NCBI RefSeq assembly: GCF_000337795.1
Contig: NZ_AOLP01000001.1
Span: forward strand, 248,001 to 312,000
DNA from: Haloferax denitrificans ATCC 35960
Lineage (GTDB): Archaea > Halobacteriota > Halobacteria > Halobacteriales > Haloferacaceae
Reading direction: 5' to 3'
Length of the DNA stretch: 64,000 nucleotides
The position numbers were made by a program, and so were the translations under genes. The notes beneath the pieces were generated by a model. The model did no database searches and was not told where the DNA came from. It saw only the letters and a list, made by a program, of their open reading frames with translations. Of this stretch, positions 26,423 to 35,301 are shown in pieces; within the stretch, counting starts at the first letter, position 1; each line of letters opens with the position of its first letter.

Positions 26423-27379
26423 TCACTCGACCGCGACGGTGTCGATCGCCCGCTCGACCACGTCGCGACCGGCGCGCTCGTCGGTCGTCCGGATGCGGTG
26501 GGCCCAGACGCTCCGCACCTCGCGTTGCACGTCGTCGGGGACGACGTAGTCGCGGGCGTCGAGGGCGGCGCGGGCCTGCGCGGCGCGGACGAGCGCGATG
26601 GAGCCGCGGGGGCTCACGCCGAGGTCGGCGCGCGCTCTGGTGTCGGCGGCGAGCCGAGAGACGTAGCGGCGGACCGGCTCGCTCACCGTCACGTCGAGGA
26701 TGCGCTCGCGGGCGTCGCGCACGTCGCCGGCCGACGCGACGGGTTCGAGCGACTCGATGGGGTGGTGGCCGGAGACGCGGCCGAGCAGTTCCGTCTCTTC
26801 GGCCTCGTTCGGGTAGCCGAGGTGAATCTTCTTCATGAACCGGTCGAGTTCGGCCAGCGGGAGGTCGTACGTCCGGTCGGGTTCCACGTCGTTCTGCGTG
26901 GCGATGACGGTGAAAGGGTCGGGGACGCGGCGGGTGACGCCGTCGACAGTCACCTGTAGCTCCTCCATGACTTCGAGGAGCGCGGCCTGCGTCTTCGGCG
27001 GCGCGCGGTTTATCTCGTCGCCGAGGACGACGTTCCCGAACACCGGTCCCTCGCGGAACTCGAACTCGCTGGTCTGTTGGTTGAACACGTTCACGCCCGT
27101 CACGTCGGACGGGAGGAGGTCGGGCGTGAACTGGATGCGCTCGAACGAACCCTCTATCGAGGTGGCGATGGCGCGGGCGAGCATCGTCTTGCCGACGCCC
27201 GGCACGTCCTCCAACAGGAGGTGGCCGCGGGCGAACAGCGCCACGATGATGTCTTCGATGGCGTCGTGGTGGCCGACGATGACCCGTTCGACGTTCTCGG
27301 AGATTCGTGTCGCGAGGTCCGACACCGCCTCGACCGAGGGCGCGGAGTCGAAGTCGGCGTCTGCATGTGCATCAGTCAT
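26423..27379 (-). CDS. MoxR-family AAA ATPase
   Basis: A 318-residue MoxR ATPase that works as a chaperone for its vWA/DUF58 partner. Walker A is GVGKTMLARAIATS, Walker B is VVLGDEINRAPPKTQAALLE, and the sensor segment is FTVIATQNDVEPDRTYDLPLA. It is the first gene of the three-gene operon. The start is MTDAHADADFDS; a GTG 11 codons upstream would lengthen it without adding conserved sequence. It is divergent from mutS across a 184-base gap. Confidence 0.92.
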   Translation of the reverse strand: MTDAHADADFDSAPSVEAVSDLATRISENVERVIVGHHDAIEDIIVALFARGHLLLEDVPGVGKTMLARAIATSIEGSFERIQFTPDLLPSDVTGVNVFNQQTSEFEFREGPVFGNVVLGDEINRAPPKTQAALLEVMEELQVTVDGVTRRVPDPFTVIATQNDVEPDRTYDLPLAELDRFMKKIHLGYPNEAEETELLGRVSGHHPIESLEPVASAGDVRDARERILDVTVSEPVRRYVSRLAADTRARADLGVSPRGSIALVRAAQARAALDARDYVVPDDVQREVRSVWAHRIRTTDERAGRDVVERAIDTVAVE

Positions 27380-27532
27380 TGATATCCCGGATGCCCCGCC
27401 GACTGTCCGCACCGCCGACGGGTCTCTGCGTGTTAGTATTGCCTCGGCCTACCTAACCTTGCTGGGTGTCCACACGCCTCAGTCGCGGGCTGGCGGTTCG
27501 CGCGGACGGCGGCGACCGGGCCGTTCCCGGGC

Positions 27533-27541
27533 GTTTTTATC
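27533..27541 (+). promoter_or_regulatory. TATA box for mutS
   Basis: TTTTTATCG is centred about 27 bases before the mutS ATG at 27564, implying leaderless initiation. Confidence 0.55.
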
Positions 27542-27563
27542 GCTCGGCGACCCGGGTGTGAGT

Positions 27564-30392
27564 ATGAACGCGGACGCCCAGCGGGAGGCGGTGTACGGCG
27601 CGCCGCCGGAGATGCTGGCAGTGCGGGACGACCTGACGCCGATGCTCTCGCAGTACGCCGACCTCTGCGAGGAACACGACGACGCCGTCGTGCTGTTTCA
27701 GGTCGGCGACTTCTACGAGGCGTTCTGCGGCGCGGCGGAGGCCGTCGCCCGCACCTGCGAGGTGACGCTGACCCAGCGCGAGGACTCCACCGGGACGTGG
27801 CCGATGGCCGGCATCCCCATCGACAACGCCGCGGGCTACCTCGAACGCCTCCTCGACGCCGGCTACCGGGTCGCGCTCGCGGAGCAGGTCGAAGACGCCG
27901 AGGAGGCGTCCGGCCTCGTCGACCGCGCGGTCACCCAACTCATCACGCCCGGCACCGTCGTGGACGAGGAACTACTCGACGCCGGGCGGGCGACCTACCT
28001 CGGTGCGGTCGCTCGGGGCGGGAGCGGGGGAGAGAACGGAAGCGACGACGACACCCAGAGCGACACCTACGGCCTCGCCGTCGTGGACGTCTCGACCGGC
28101 GAGTGCCTCGTCACCGGGGCCGACCGCGCGCTGGCGCTCGAAGAACTGGAGCGCCTCGCGCCCGCCGAACTCGTCGTCGGTCCCGACTGCGACCTCCCGG
28201 ACCTCTCGTTCGACCCGATGGAGACGCCGTTCGAGCCGGGGGCGTTCGACGCCGACGCGGCCCGCGAGACGCTGTCGGCCTACGCGCCCCGGCCGGACGC
28301 CGTGGTCGAATCGGACGCCGAACTCCGGGCGGTCGGCGCGGCGCTCGCCTACGCCGAGTACGCACAGGGCGACTCGAAACTGGCGTACGTCACCCGCGTC
28401 ACGCGGTTCGACCCCCGCGAGTTCCTCCAGCTCGACGCGACGGCCATCAGAAGCCTCGAACTGTTCGAGTCGCGGAGCGCCCGCGCCGGGAGCACGCTGT
28501 TTTCGGTCCTCGACGAGACGGCCTGCGCGCTCGGCCGCCGCCGACTGGAGGCGTGGCTCCGCCGCCCGCTCGTCGACCGCGACCGAATCGAGGCGCGACT
28601 GGACGCCGTCGAGGCCCTCTGCGACGACGCGCTGGCCCGCGCCGACCTCCGAGAACACCTCTCGTCGGTGTACGACCTCGAACGGCTGGTCGCCCGCGTC
28701 TCCCGCGAGCGCGCCGACGCCCGCGACCTGCGCTCGCTGAAGACGACGCTCGACCGGGTGCCGAAGGTCCGCGAGGCGCTCGCCGGAACCGATTCCGACC
28801 TCCTTTCGGACCTGCGCGACTCGCTGGACGAACTCGAAGACGTGCGCGACCTCGTCGGCGACGCGGTCGTCTCCGACCCGCCGCAGGAGATTACCGAGGG
28901 CGGCGTCATCGCCGACGGCTTCGACGCCGAGCTGGACGAGGTCCGCGGCACCGCCGAGGCGGGCCGCGAGTGGGTGTCGAACCTCGAAGCCAGAGAGCAG
29001 GAGCGCACCGGCATCGACTCGCTGGAAGTCGGCTACAATCAGGTCCACGGCTACTACATCGAGGTGACGAACCCGAACCTCGACCGCGTCCCCGACGACT
29101 ACCAGCGCCGCCAGACGCTGAAGAACTCCGAGCGGTTCTACACGCCCGAACTGAAGGAGCGCGAGGACGAGATTCTCCGCGCCTCGGACCGCGCCGACGC
29201 CCTCGAATACGACCTGTTCTGCGAGGTGCGCGCCGAGGTGGCGACCGAATCGGCCCGGATTCAGGCCGTCGCGGACGCCCTCGCCGACCTCGACGTGCTC
29301 CGGACGCTCGCGGACGTGGCGGTGGCGAACGACTACGCTCGCCCCGAGTTCCACGCGGGCGGCGAGCGCGCCGGCGACGGCGCGGCCGACGACGCCCCGG
29401 ACGACCCGAACGACGGGACCGCCGAGACCGGCGGCATCCGCATCGACGCCGGCAGACACCCCGTCGTCGAGCGCGCACAGGACGAGTTCGTCCCGAACCC
29501 CGCCGACCTCCCGCGGGGGAGCGTCGCGCTCGTCACCGGCCCCAACATGTCCGGGAAATCGACGTACATGCGGCAGGTCGCGCTGGTCTGCGTCCTCGCG
29601 CAGGTCGGGAGCTTCGTCCCGGCGAAGTCGGCCCGACTGCCGGTGCTCGACCGCGTGTTCACCCGCATCGGCGCGTCCGACGACATCGCGGGCGGCCAGT
29701 CCACCTTCATGCGCGAGATGAGCGAACTGACCGAAATCCTCCACAACGCCACCGGCGACTCGCTCGTCCTCCTCGACGAGGTCGGGCGCGGCACCTCCAC
29801 CGCCGACGGCCTCGCCATCGCCCGCGCGGCCACCGAGTTCCTCCACGACGAGGTCGGTGCGACGACGCTGTTTGCGACACACTACCACGACCTCACCGAC
29901 GCGGCCGACGACCGCGAGGGCGTGTTCAACCTCCACTTCACCGCCGCGCGGCGCGACGGCGAGGTCACGTTCCTCCACAGCGTCGCCGACGGCCCCTCGT
30001 CGTCGTCCTACGGGGTCGAAGTGGCGCAGTTGGCCGGCGTGCCGGCCAGCGTGGTTGGGCGGGCGCGGGACCTCGTGGACGAAACCGACGCTGTGGACGA
30101 GACTGGCCCCGAGAGCGCGGCCGACTCCGAAGCGGACGGCGTCGCCGCCGCCACGAACGGCGAGGTCGACGAGGCCGCCGAAGACGGGACGCTCGCGGCC
30201 TACGTCGATGGGCTGGAGAACGGTCACGGCGAGAGCGAGAATCCGAACCAAGCAACTGCGACGGCCGCCGCGGCCGAACCGAACCCCGAACTCGAAGCCG
30301 TCACCGAGGCGCTCCGCGAGGCCGACCTCGTGGACACCACGCCGCTGGAGGCGCTGAACCTCCTGTCGGAGCTCAAAGGAAGACTCGAATGA
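27564..30392 (+). CDS. mutS: DNA mismatch repair protein MutS
   Basis: A 942-residue MutS1-type mismatch recognition ATPase. The mismatch-reading motif GDFYEAF lies near residue 55, Walker A is GPNMSGKSTYMRQ near 660, and Walker B is LVLLDEVGRGTSTADGLAIA near 735. Two acidic insertions are visible, near residue 155 (GGENGSDDDTQSD) and near 615, as halophilic MutS proteins often have. A long acidic linker precedes the C-terminal helix pair. It overlaps mutL by four bases (ATGA), so repair proteins are made from one message. Confidence 0.95.
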   Translation: MNADAQREAVYGAPPEMLAVRDDLTPMLSQYADLCEEHDDAVVLFQVGDFYEAFCGAAEAVARTCEVTLTQREDSTGTWPMAGIPIDNAAGYLERLLDAGYRVALAEQVEDAEEASGLVDRAVTQLITPGTVVDEELLDAGRATYLGAVARGGSGGENGSDDDTQSDTYGLAVVDVSTGECLVTGADRALALEELERLAPAELVVGPDCDLPDLSFDPMETPFEPGAFDADAARETLSAYAPRPDAVVESDAELRAVGAALAYAEYAQGDSKLAYVTRVTRFDPREFLQLDATAIRSLELFESRSARAGSTLFSVLDETACALGRRRLEAWLRRPLVDRDRIEARLDAVEALCDDALARADLREHLSSVYDLERLVARVSRERADARDLRSLKTTLDRVPKVREALAGTDSDLLSDLRDSLDELEDVRDLVGDAVVSDPPQEITEGGVIADGFDAELDEVRGTAEAGREWVSNLEAREQERTGIDSLEVGYNQVHGYYIEVTNPNLDRVPDDYQRRQTLKNSERFYTPELKEREDEILRASDRADALEYDLFCEVRAEVATESARIQAVADALADLDVLRTLADVAVANDYARPEFHAGGERAGDGAADDAPDDPNDGTAETGGIRIDAGRHPVVERAQDEFVPNPADLPRGSVALVTGPNMSGKSTYMRQVALVCVLAQVGSFVPAKSARLPVLDRVFTRIGASDDIAGGQSTFMREMSELTEILHNATGDSLVLLDEVGRGTSTADGLAIARAATEFLHDEVGATTLFATHYHDLTDAADDREGVFNLHFTAARRDGEVTFLHSVADGPSSSSYGVEVAQLAGVPASVVGRARDLVDETDAVDETGPESAADSEADGVAAATNGEVDEAAEDGTLAAYVDGLENGHGESENPNQATATAAAAEPNPELEAVTEALREADLVDTTPLEALNLLSELKGRLE

Positions 30393-32092
30393 TTCGCCGA
30401 CTCGACCCGGAGACGCGCTCGAAAATCGCCGCCGGCGAGGTCGTCGCCCGCCCCGCGAGCGTCGTGGTCGAACTCGTGGAAAACGCCCTCGACGCCGGCG
30501 CGCAGACCGTCGAAATCGAGGTCGACGGCGACGGGACCGACCGACTCCGCGTCGCCGACGACGGCCGCGGAATGGCCGAGTCGGACGCCGCGCTCGCGGT
30601 CGAGCGACACGCGACGAGCAAGCTTTCTGCGGCCGACGACCTCGAAACCGTCGAGACGCTCGGCTTCCGGGGCGAGGCGCTCCCGAGTATCGCCGCGGCC
30701 GCCGCCCGACTCGAACTGACGACGAACGACGGCGGCCCGCGGGGGACGCGAGTCGTCGTCGACGGCGGCGAGGCGGCGACGGACGGCGACCGCGAGAAGA
30801 CGAAGACCGTCTCGCCCGCGGGTCGGGCGCGCGGGACGACCGTCGAAGTGACCGGCCTGTTTGCCGACCGCCCGGCGCGGAAGAAGTCCCTCGCGTCGCC
30901 GAAAGCCGAGTTCGCCCGCGTCTCGGCGGTCGTCACGCGCTACGCGCTCACGCGGCCGGACGTGCGGTTCGTCCTGCGACACGACGGCCGCGAGACGCTC
31001 GCGACGCCCGGAACCGACCGCTTCTCGGACGCGCTCTTGGCGGTGTACGGCCGCGACGCCGCGAGCCACGCCTCGGCGTTCGACGCGTCGCGGGAGGTCT
31101 CCGCGGCCGGCGAGACGGCCGCGGTCGAAGTCGACGGCGCGCTCTGTCACCCCGAGGTGACGCGCTCCCGACGCGACCACGTCCACGTCTCGGTCAACGG
31201 CCGCGCCCTCGCCGAACCGCGACTCCGCCGGGCGGTCGCCGACGGCTACGGGACGCTCCTGCCCGACGGGCGCGAACCGGTCGGCGTGGTCAGCGTCCGC
31301 CTCCCGCCCGCGTGGGTCGACCACAACGTCCACCCCGCGAAGGACGAGGTGGGCTTCAGAGACGCCGACGCGGTCGCCGAGGCGGTCGAGGCGAGCGTCC
31401 GCGACGCGCTGTCGACCGCCGACATGCGGCGGAGCGGCGAGGTGGCGATGGACCTCGATAGCTCGCTCGCGCCCGTCGAGGCCGCGTCGGTGTTCGACGA
31501 CCTCCGCGTCATCGGTCGGTTCCGCGGCCTGTACCTGCTCTGCGAGGCCGGCGACGAACTCCTCGTCGTCGACCAGCACGCGGCCCACGAGCGCATCAAC
31601 TACGAGCGACTCCGCGAGGCCGTCGAGTCGGCGGGCGTCGACTCGGTCGCCGTCGACCCGCCCGCGACCGTCTCGCTGTCGCCGACCGACGCGGCGCTCC
31701 TCGACGCGAACCGCGACTTCGTGGAGAGGTTGGGCTTCCGCGTCGCCGAGTTCGACGACGGGAGCGGGACCGGAACCGGAACGTACCGCGTCGAAGCGGT
31801 CCCGGCACCGCTCGGCCGACCGTTCGCCCCGGACGCGCTCGCCGACGTGGTGGCCGACGTTGCTTCGGGCGACGACACCGACCCGCGGGACGAACTGCTG
31901 AAAGACCTCGCGTGCCACCCGTCGATTAAAGCCGGCGACGATCTCACCGACGACGAGGCCGCGCGGTTAGTCGAGCGACTCGGCTCGTGCGAGACGCCCT
32001 ACACCTGCCCGCACGGCCGACCCACGGTGCTCTCTATCGACGAGAAGACGTTCGTCCGCGGATTCGGCCGGCGAAGTGGCCGGCTTGGGTAG
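30389..32092 (+). CDS. mutL: DNA mismatch repair protein MutL
   Basis: A 567-residue MutL. The GHKL ATPase half has ENALDAGA, DDGRGMAES and GFRGEALPSIA. The C-terminal dimerisation half carries the endonuclease motif DQHAAHERINYE, fitting the DQHA(x)2E(x)4E pattern. Its accessory pieces ACHPSIKAGD and TCPHGRPT also appear in nicking-type MutL proteins. It should therefore nick DNA itself, as expected in an organism without MutH. It starts within the mutS stop. Confidence 0.95.
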   Translation: MIRRLDPETRSKIAAGEVVARPASVVVELVENALDAGAQTVEIEVDGDGTDRLRVADDGRGMAESDAALAVERHATSKLSAADDLETVETLGFRGEALPSIAAAAARLELTTNDGGPRGTRVVVDGGEAATDGDREKTKTVSPAGRARGTTVEVTGLFADRPARKKSLASPKAEFARVSAVVTRYALTRPDVRFVLRHDGRETLATPGTDRFSDALLAVYGRDAASHASAFDASREVSAAGETAAVEVDGALCHPEVTRSRRDHVHVSVNGRALAEPRLRRAVADGYGTLLPDGREPVGVVSVRLPPAWVDHNVHPAKDEVGFRDADAVAEAVEASVRDALSTADMRRSGEVAMDLDSSLAPVEAASVFDDLRVIGRFRGLYLLCEAGDELLVVDQHAAHERINYERLREAVESAGVDSVAVDPPATVSLSPTDAALLDANRDFVERLGFRVAEFDDGSGTGTGTYRVEAVPAPLGRPFAPDALADVVADVASGDDTDPRDELLKDLACHPSIKAGDDLTDDEAARLVERLGSCETPYTCPHGRPTVLSIDEKTFVRGFGRRSGRLG

Positions 32093-32212
32093 GAATTGGG
32101 GACCACCTCGGGAGCAACGTTGCCGAGCCACCTCGGTACTGTCGTGCGAAATGGCGCGGTGGCTCGTGCAGAGATAGATACCGAATAGTTATAGAGATGG
32201 CTCGCCCGGCCG

Positions 32213-32467
32213 CTACCAGTCTTTGCAGTCGAGACAGACGTACTCGTCGCCGTCGAGCCAGCGCTTCTGCACCGACTCGCCGCACTGGGGGCACGGAGTG
32301 GCTTCGGGGGTCCATCGGTACGTGGCGAGCGTGCTCACGTCGCGGGAATCGGCGTCAGCGTTGGCGTCGGCGGAATCGGTGGCGTCGGCGGGTTCGTCGG
32401 CGCTGGGCGGGGTGTCGACCGATTCGTCGTCGCCGGCGGCGAAGTCGTCGAGCGAGCGGTTCGGCAT
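32213..32467 (-). CDS. Small CPxCG zinc-finger protein
   Basis: An 84-residue protein. An acidic, disordered N-terminal half (rich in Asp, Ala and Ser) is followed by a zinc-ribbon-like end with CPQCGESVQKRW and VCLDCKDW: two CxxC pairs about 19 residues apart. Haloarchaea encode many such micro-proteins, some of which affect biofilm or stress behaviour. No specific role can be given for this one. It is divergent from the gene at 32608. Confidence 0.8.
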   Translation of the reverse strand: MPNRSLDDFAAGDDESVDTPPSADEPADATDSADANADADSRDVSTLATYRWTPEATPCPQCGESVQKRWLDGDEYVCLDCKDW

Positions 32468-32607
32468 GACTCAGCGTCCGTGGGCGCGGTCCTTATCGGT
32501 GCCGACCGAGCGCGGCACGGAGAGGAGGACCTCGTCCGTCGCCCGCGTCGGGGTGCGCGCCGTGCGAAACCCACACAATCAATACCCCCGAATCCCGAGA
32601 GTCGCGC

Positions 32608-32844
32608 ATGGCAACACTCACGGACTTCGTCATCGCGCTCTTCACGAGCGTCCTCGAACTGGTGGTGACCTTCGCCGACGTGGCGCTGAGCGACCCGCTT
32701 TCGACGGTGAGTTTCCTCTTCGGCAACGTCTTCATCCTCCTCGCCGTCGGCGCGTTCGCCTACGTCGTCCTCGGCGCAATCGGCGCGGAACTCGGGATTA
32801 TCGGCGTCGGCTCGTCGAGCGGTAGGCCGCCGCGGCGAGAGTAA
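32608..32844 (+). CDS. Small two-helix membrane protein, unknown
   Basis: A 78-residue protein starting MATLTDFVIALFTSVLELVV, with two hydrophobic helices (about residues 5-27 and 37-62) and a short basic tail. I recognise no family. Its last 47 bases overlap the 3' end of the convergent mer-like gene, which is unusual for this gene-sparse arrangement. The tail residues after about 65 may be poorly constrained. Confidence 0.68.
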   Translation: MATLTDFVIALFTSVLELVVTFADVALSDPLSTVSFLFGNVFILLAVGAFAYVVLGAIGAELGIIGVGSSSGRPPRRE

Positions 32845-33784
32845 TCGCGTCTTCGAGGTCGGGGCCGACCGGCGACCCGACCACGACGCCGTCCGCGTGT
32901 TCGAGCACCGCGTCCATCCGGTCGGCCACGTCGTCCGGCGTGCCGGCCATCGAGAAGGCGTCTATCATCGCCGGCGTGACGAGGCCGAACGCCTCGGAGA
33001 ACGCGCCGGCCGAAATCTTCTCGCCGATGTCGCTCGCGCGGTCGGCGTCGATGCCGTGTCTGTCGAGGACCGGCGGGGCCGCCCCGGCGGTGATAAAGGC
33101 GACCGGCGGGCGGGCGGCCTCGCGGGCCGCGTCCTCGTCTTCCGAGACGGAGACGCTGGCGTAGGCGGCGAGGGTGAACTCGCCGCGGGAGTCGGGGCGG
33201 TCCTCGACGCCGATATCGACCTGCTGTCTCGCCCACGCGAGGTCGTCGGGGTGCGAGCCGTTGAACAGCAGGCCGTCGGCGTGCTTGCCGGCCATGCGGC
33301 ACATGTGCAGGCCCTCGCCGCCGACGTACACCGGCACCTCGCCGGGCACGTCGAAGTTGAGACCGGCGTCGGTCGCCTCGAACGTGCCGTCGTGGGTGAC
33401 GCGCTCGCCGTCCCAGAGCTTCTGTGCGACCTTGAACGCCTCCAGCACGGAGCGGAGGCCCCGCTCGTCTTCGAGGCCGAGGTTGCGGAGCGTCGAGGGG
33501 TCGCCCGGACCGATACCGAGGAGGCCGCGACCGCCCGAGGCCTCGGCGACGGTCGCCACCTTGCCGGCGAGCGTCACGGGGTGTAGCTCGTAGGGGTTGG
33601 CGACGCCGGGGCCGAGGCGGATGTCGTCGGTCTCGGCCGCGAGCCGCGCGAGGACCGCGAAGGGGTCGCGGTTGTTGTAGTGACACGAGACGAAACACGA
33701 GTCGTAGCCCTCGCGTTCCGCCTGCGTGCCCAGTTCGACGAGGTCGTCGACGGGGTGTTCCGGGGTGAGTTCGAGTCCGAGCAT
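32798..33784 (-). CDS. mer: F420-dependent methylene-tetrahydromethanopterin reductase-like (LLM family)
   Basis: A 328-residue luciferase-like, F420-dependent oxidoreductase. The opening GLELTPEHPVDDLVELGTQA and the flavin/F420-pocket segments SCHYNNRDPFAVLA, GVANPYELHPVTLAG and GRGLLGIGPGDPSTL fit the Mer family. Mer reduces methylene-H4MPT in methanogens. In a haloarchaeon the substrate is more likely a folate-type C1 carrier. Next upstream on the same strand is cofE, the F420 ligase, which supports F420 use. The 74-base gap between them carries five tandem 11-base units. Confidence 0.85.
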   Translation of the reverse strand: MLGLELTPEHPVDDLVELGTQAEREGYDSCFVSCHYNNRDPFAVLARLAAETDDIRLGPGVANPYELHPVTLAGKVATVAEASGGRGLLGIGPGDPSTLRNLGLEDERGLRSVLEAFKVAQKLWDGERVTHDGTFEATDAGLNFDVPGEVPVYVGGEGLHMCRMAGKHADGLLFNGSHPDDLAWARQQVDIGVEDRPDSRGEFTLAAYASVSVSEDEDAAREAARPPVAFITAGAAPPVLDRHGIDADRASDIGEKISAGAFSEAFGLVTPAMIDAFSMAGTPDDVADRMDAVLEHADGVVVGSPVGPDLEDAITLAAAAYRSTSRRR

Positions 33785-33785
33785 T

Positions 33786-33840
33786 GTGTGAGCGTGGTGT
33801 GTACGTGATGTGTACGTGGTGTGTACGTGGTGTGAGCGTG
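33786..33840. repeat. Five tandem 11-base units between cofE and mer-like gene
   Basis: Units at 33786, 33797, 33808, 33819 and 33830: GTGTGAGCGTG, GTGTGTACGTG, ATGTGTACGTG, GTGTGTACGTG, GTGTGAGCGTG. The array fills the gap immediately before the mer-like ATG. The outer units match each other and the inner ones match each other apart from one base. Confidence 0.9.
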
Positions 33841-33858
33841 AACTGGTGAATCGGGTCG

Positions 33859-34614
33859 TCAGGGGTCGTAGCGCCACTCGCGGAGCGCCTGCCGCACGAA
33901 GTCGCCGTCGATGTCGCGGAAGTGGGCGTCGCTTTCGCCGTGGTCGCCCCACTCGAAGCCGCGGACGACGACGACCGGCGTGCCGCCGTCGCCCTCGCCC
34001 TGCACGAGGTTGGCGGCCGCGGCGAGTTCGTCCACGACGCTCTCGACGGTGACGCCGAGTTCGCGGCCGTCGCGGTCGGCCTCGCCGCGCCAGTCGCGGG
34101 AGGCTTTCAGCCCCGCCCAGCCGATGGCGACGCCGCGCTGACCGTGTCGAAACGGCCGGCCGCAGGTGTCGGTGACGACGACCCGGTCGGCGTCGACGCC
34201 GGCGCGGATGCGCTCTGCCGACTCGCTGGGGCGCTTCGGGAGCAACAGCAGGTCGTGGTCGGGGACGTTCGAGCGGTCGATGCCGGCGTTGACGCCGACG
34301 TGGCCGAACCGCGTCTCGGTCAGGAGGAACGGCTCGGACATGACGAGGTCGACGCTCTCTTCGAGGACCGCCTGCGCGAACCGCGGGTCCTTCTCGTCGC
34401 CGGTCAGTTCGGCGAGGCGGGCGGCGAGTTCGCGCGCCCGCGGGCCGGCCGGGAAGTCGTCGAGGTCGGCGAACCGCCCTTCGGCCTTCGAGACGACGGT
34501 GGAGGCGACGCAGACCACGTCGTCGGGCCGGAGGTCGACGCGCTCCGAGACGAGGGCGGCGAGGTCGTCGCCCTCGCGGACCTCGGGCACGTCGGGGACG
34601 GGAAACAGCTCCAT
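33859..34614 (-). CDS. cofE: Coenzyme F420:L-glutamate ligase
   Basis: A 251-residue CofE that adds glutamates to F420-0 using GTP, completing the deazaflavin coenzyme. Family segments visible are DDVVCVASTVVSKAEGRFADL near residues 32-52, the GHVGVNAGIDRSNVP region near 127, VVVTDTCGRPFRHGQRGVAIGWAG near 148-171, and the C-terminal VVVRGFEWGD. Length is as in archaeal CofE. It precedes the mer-like F420 enzyme on the same strand with 74 bases between, so supply and use of F420 may be co-regulated. Confidence 0.93.
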   Translation of the reverse strand: MELFPVPDVPEVREGDDLAALVSERVDLRPDDVVCVASTVVSKAEGRFADLDDFPAGPRARELAARLAELTGDEKDPRFAQAVLEESVDLVMSEPFLLTETRFGHVGVNAGIDRSNVPDHDLLLLPKRPSESAERIRAGVDADRVVVTDTCGRPFRHGQRGVAIGWAGLKASRDWRGEADRDGRELGVTVESVVDELAAAANLVQGEGDGGTPVVVVRGFEWGDHGESDAHFRDIDGDFVRQALREWRYDP

Positions 34615-34746
34615 ACCGAGTCGGAGGGAGAGGGCGGTGAAAAACGACGGGATGCTGGCGAACCGGGCCGGTATCGCAGGCGGGCGGGGAGGCTCGGTTC
34701 GACGGCTGGCCGCTCCGCCCGGCGCGACGACGACGACGAACCGACC

Positions 34747-35241
34747 TCAGTCGTCGCGGACGACCTCGACCGACAGCGAGCCGTCGGCGACCGTGCCGAC
34801 CATCATCGTCGCGTCGTCGCCCGGATTCGCCGCCGTCGCGGTGCCCGGATTGAGGACGCGGACGCCGTCGACCGTCTCGTCGACCACCTCGTGGATGTGG
34901 CCCGCGACGCCGACCGCGCCGTCGCCCGCGGCGTCTCTGACCGCGTCGGCGACGCGGGACTCGTAGCCCGTTCTCGTGCCCGTGCCGTGGGTGACGACGA
35001 ACGTGAGCCCGTCGACCTCGACGACCTCGACGAACGGGAGGTCGATGGCCGGCGGGTCGATGTTCCCGCGAACGCCGACGAACCGCGCCGAGAGGTCGCG
35101 GAGGCGGTCGAGCGTGTCCGGCGAGTCGAAGTCGCCCGCGTGAATCACGAGGTCGGCCTCGCGGACCCGGTCTTCGACCCAGCCCGGAAGCCCGTCGGCC
35201 CGCCCCGGAACGTGCGTGTCGCTCAGGATAGCGAGTCGCAT
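34747..35241 (-). CDS. YfcE/MJ0936-type metallophosphoesterase
   Basis: A 164-residue calcineurin-like phosphoesterase. The five metal motifs are present: SDTHVPG (residues 7-13), HAGDFDS, VRGNID, VTHGTG and GHIHEV. The GHTH motif reads GHIH, which is common in the family. Members hydrolyse phosphodiesters with manganese; natural substrates are mostly unknown. It is divergent from the NUDIX-eIF2B-like gene, with 60 bases between the starts. Confidence 0.88.
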   Translation of the reverse strand: MRLAILSDTHVPGRADGLPGWVEDRVREADLVIHAGDFDSPDTLDRLRDLSARFVGVRGNIDPPAIDLPFVEVVEVDGLTFVVTHGTGTRTGYESRVADAVRDAAGDGAVGVAGHIHEVVDETVDGVRVLNPGTATAANPGDDATMMVGTVADGSLSVEVVRDD

Positions 35242-35301
35242 ACCGACACCACGCGACCGGCCTGAATAGTCGTTTTGTCAGTGGCGGACGTAAGTCAGGA
35301 T

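Noticed and set aside
33786-33840. Tandem 11-base units considered as a CRISPR array
   Set aside because: Units are head to tail with no spacers and no cas genes are nearby.
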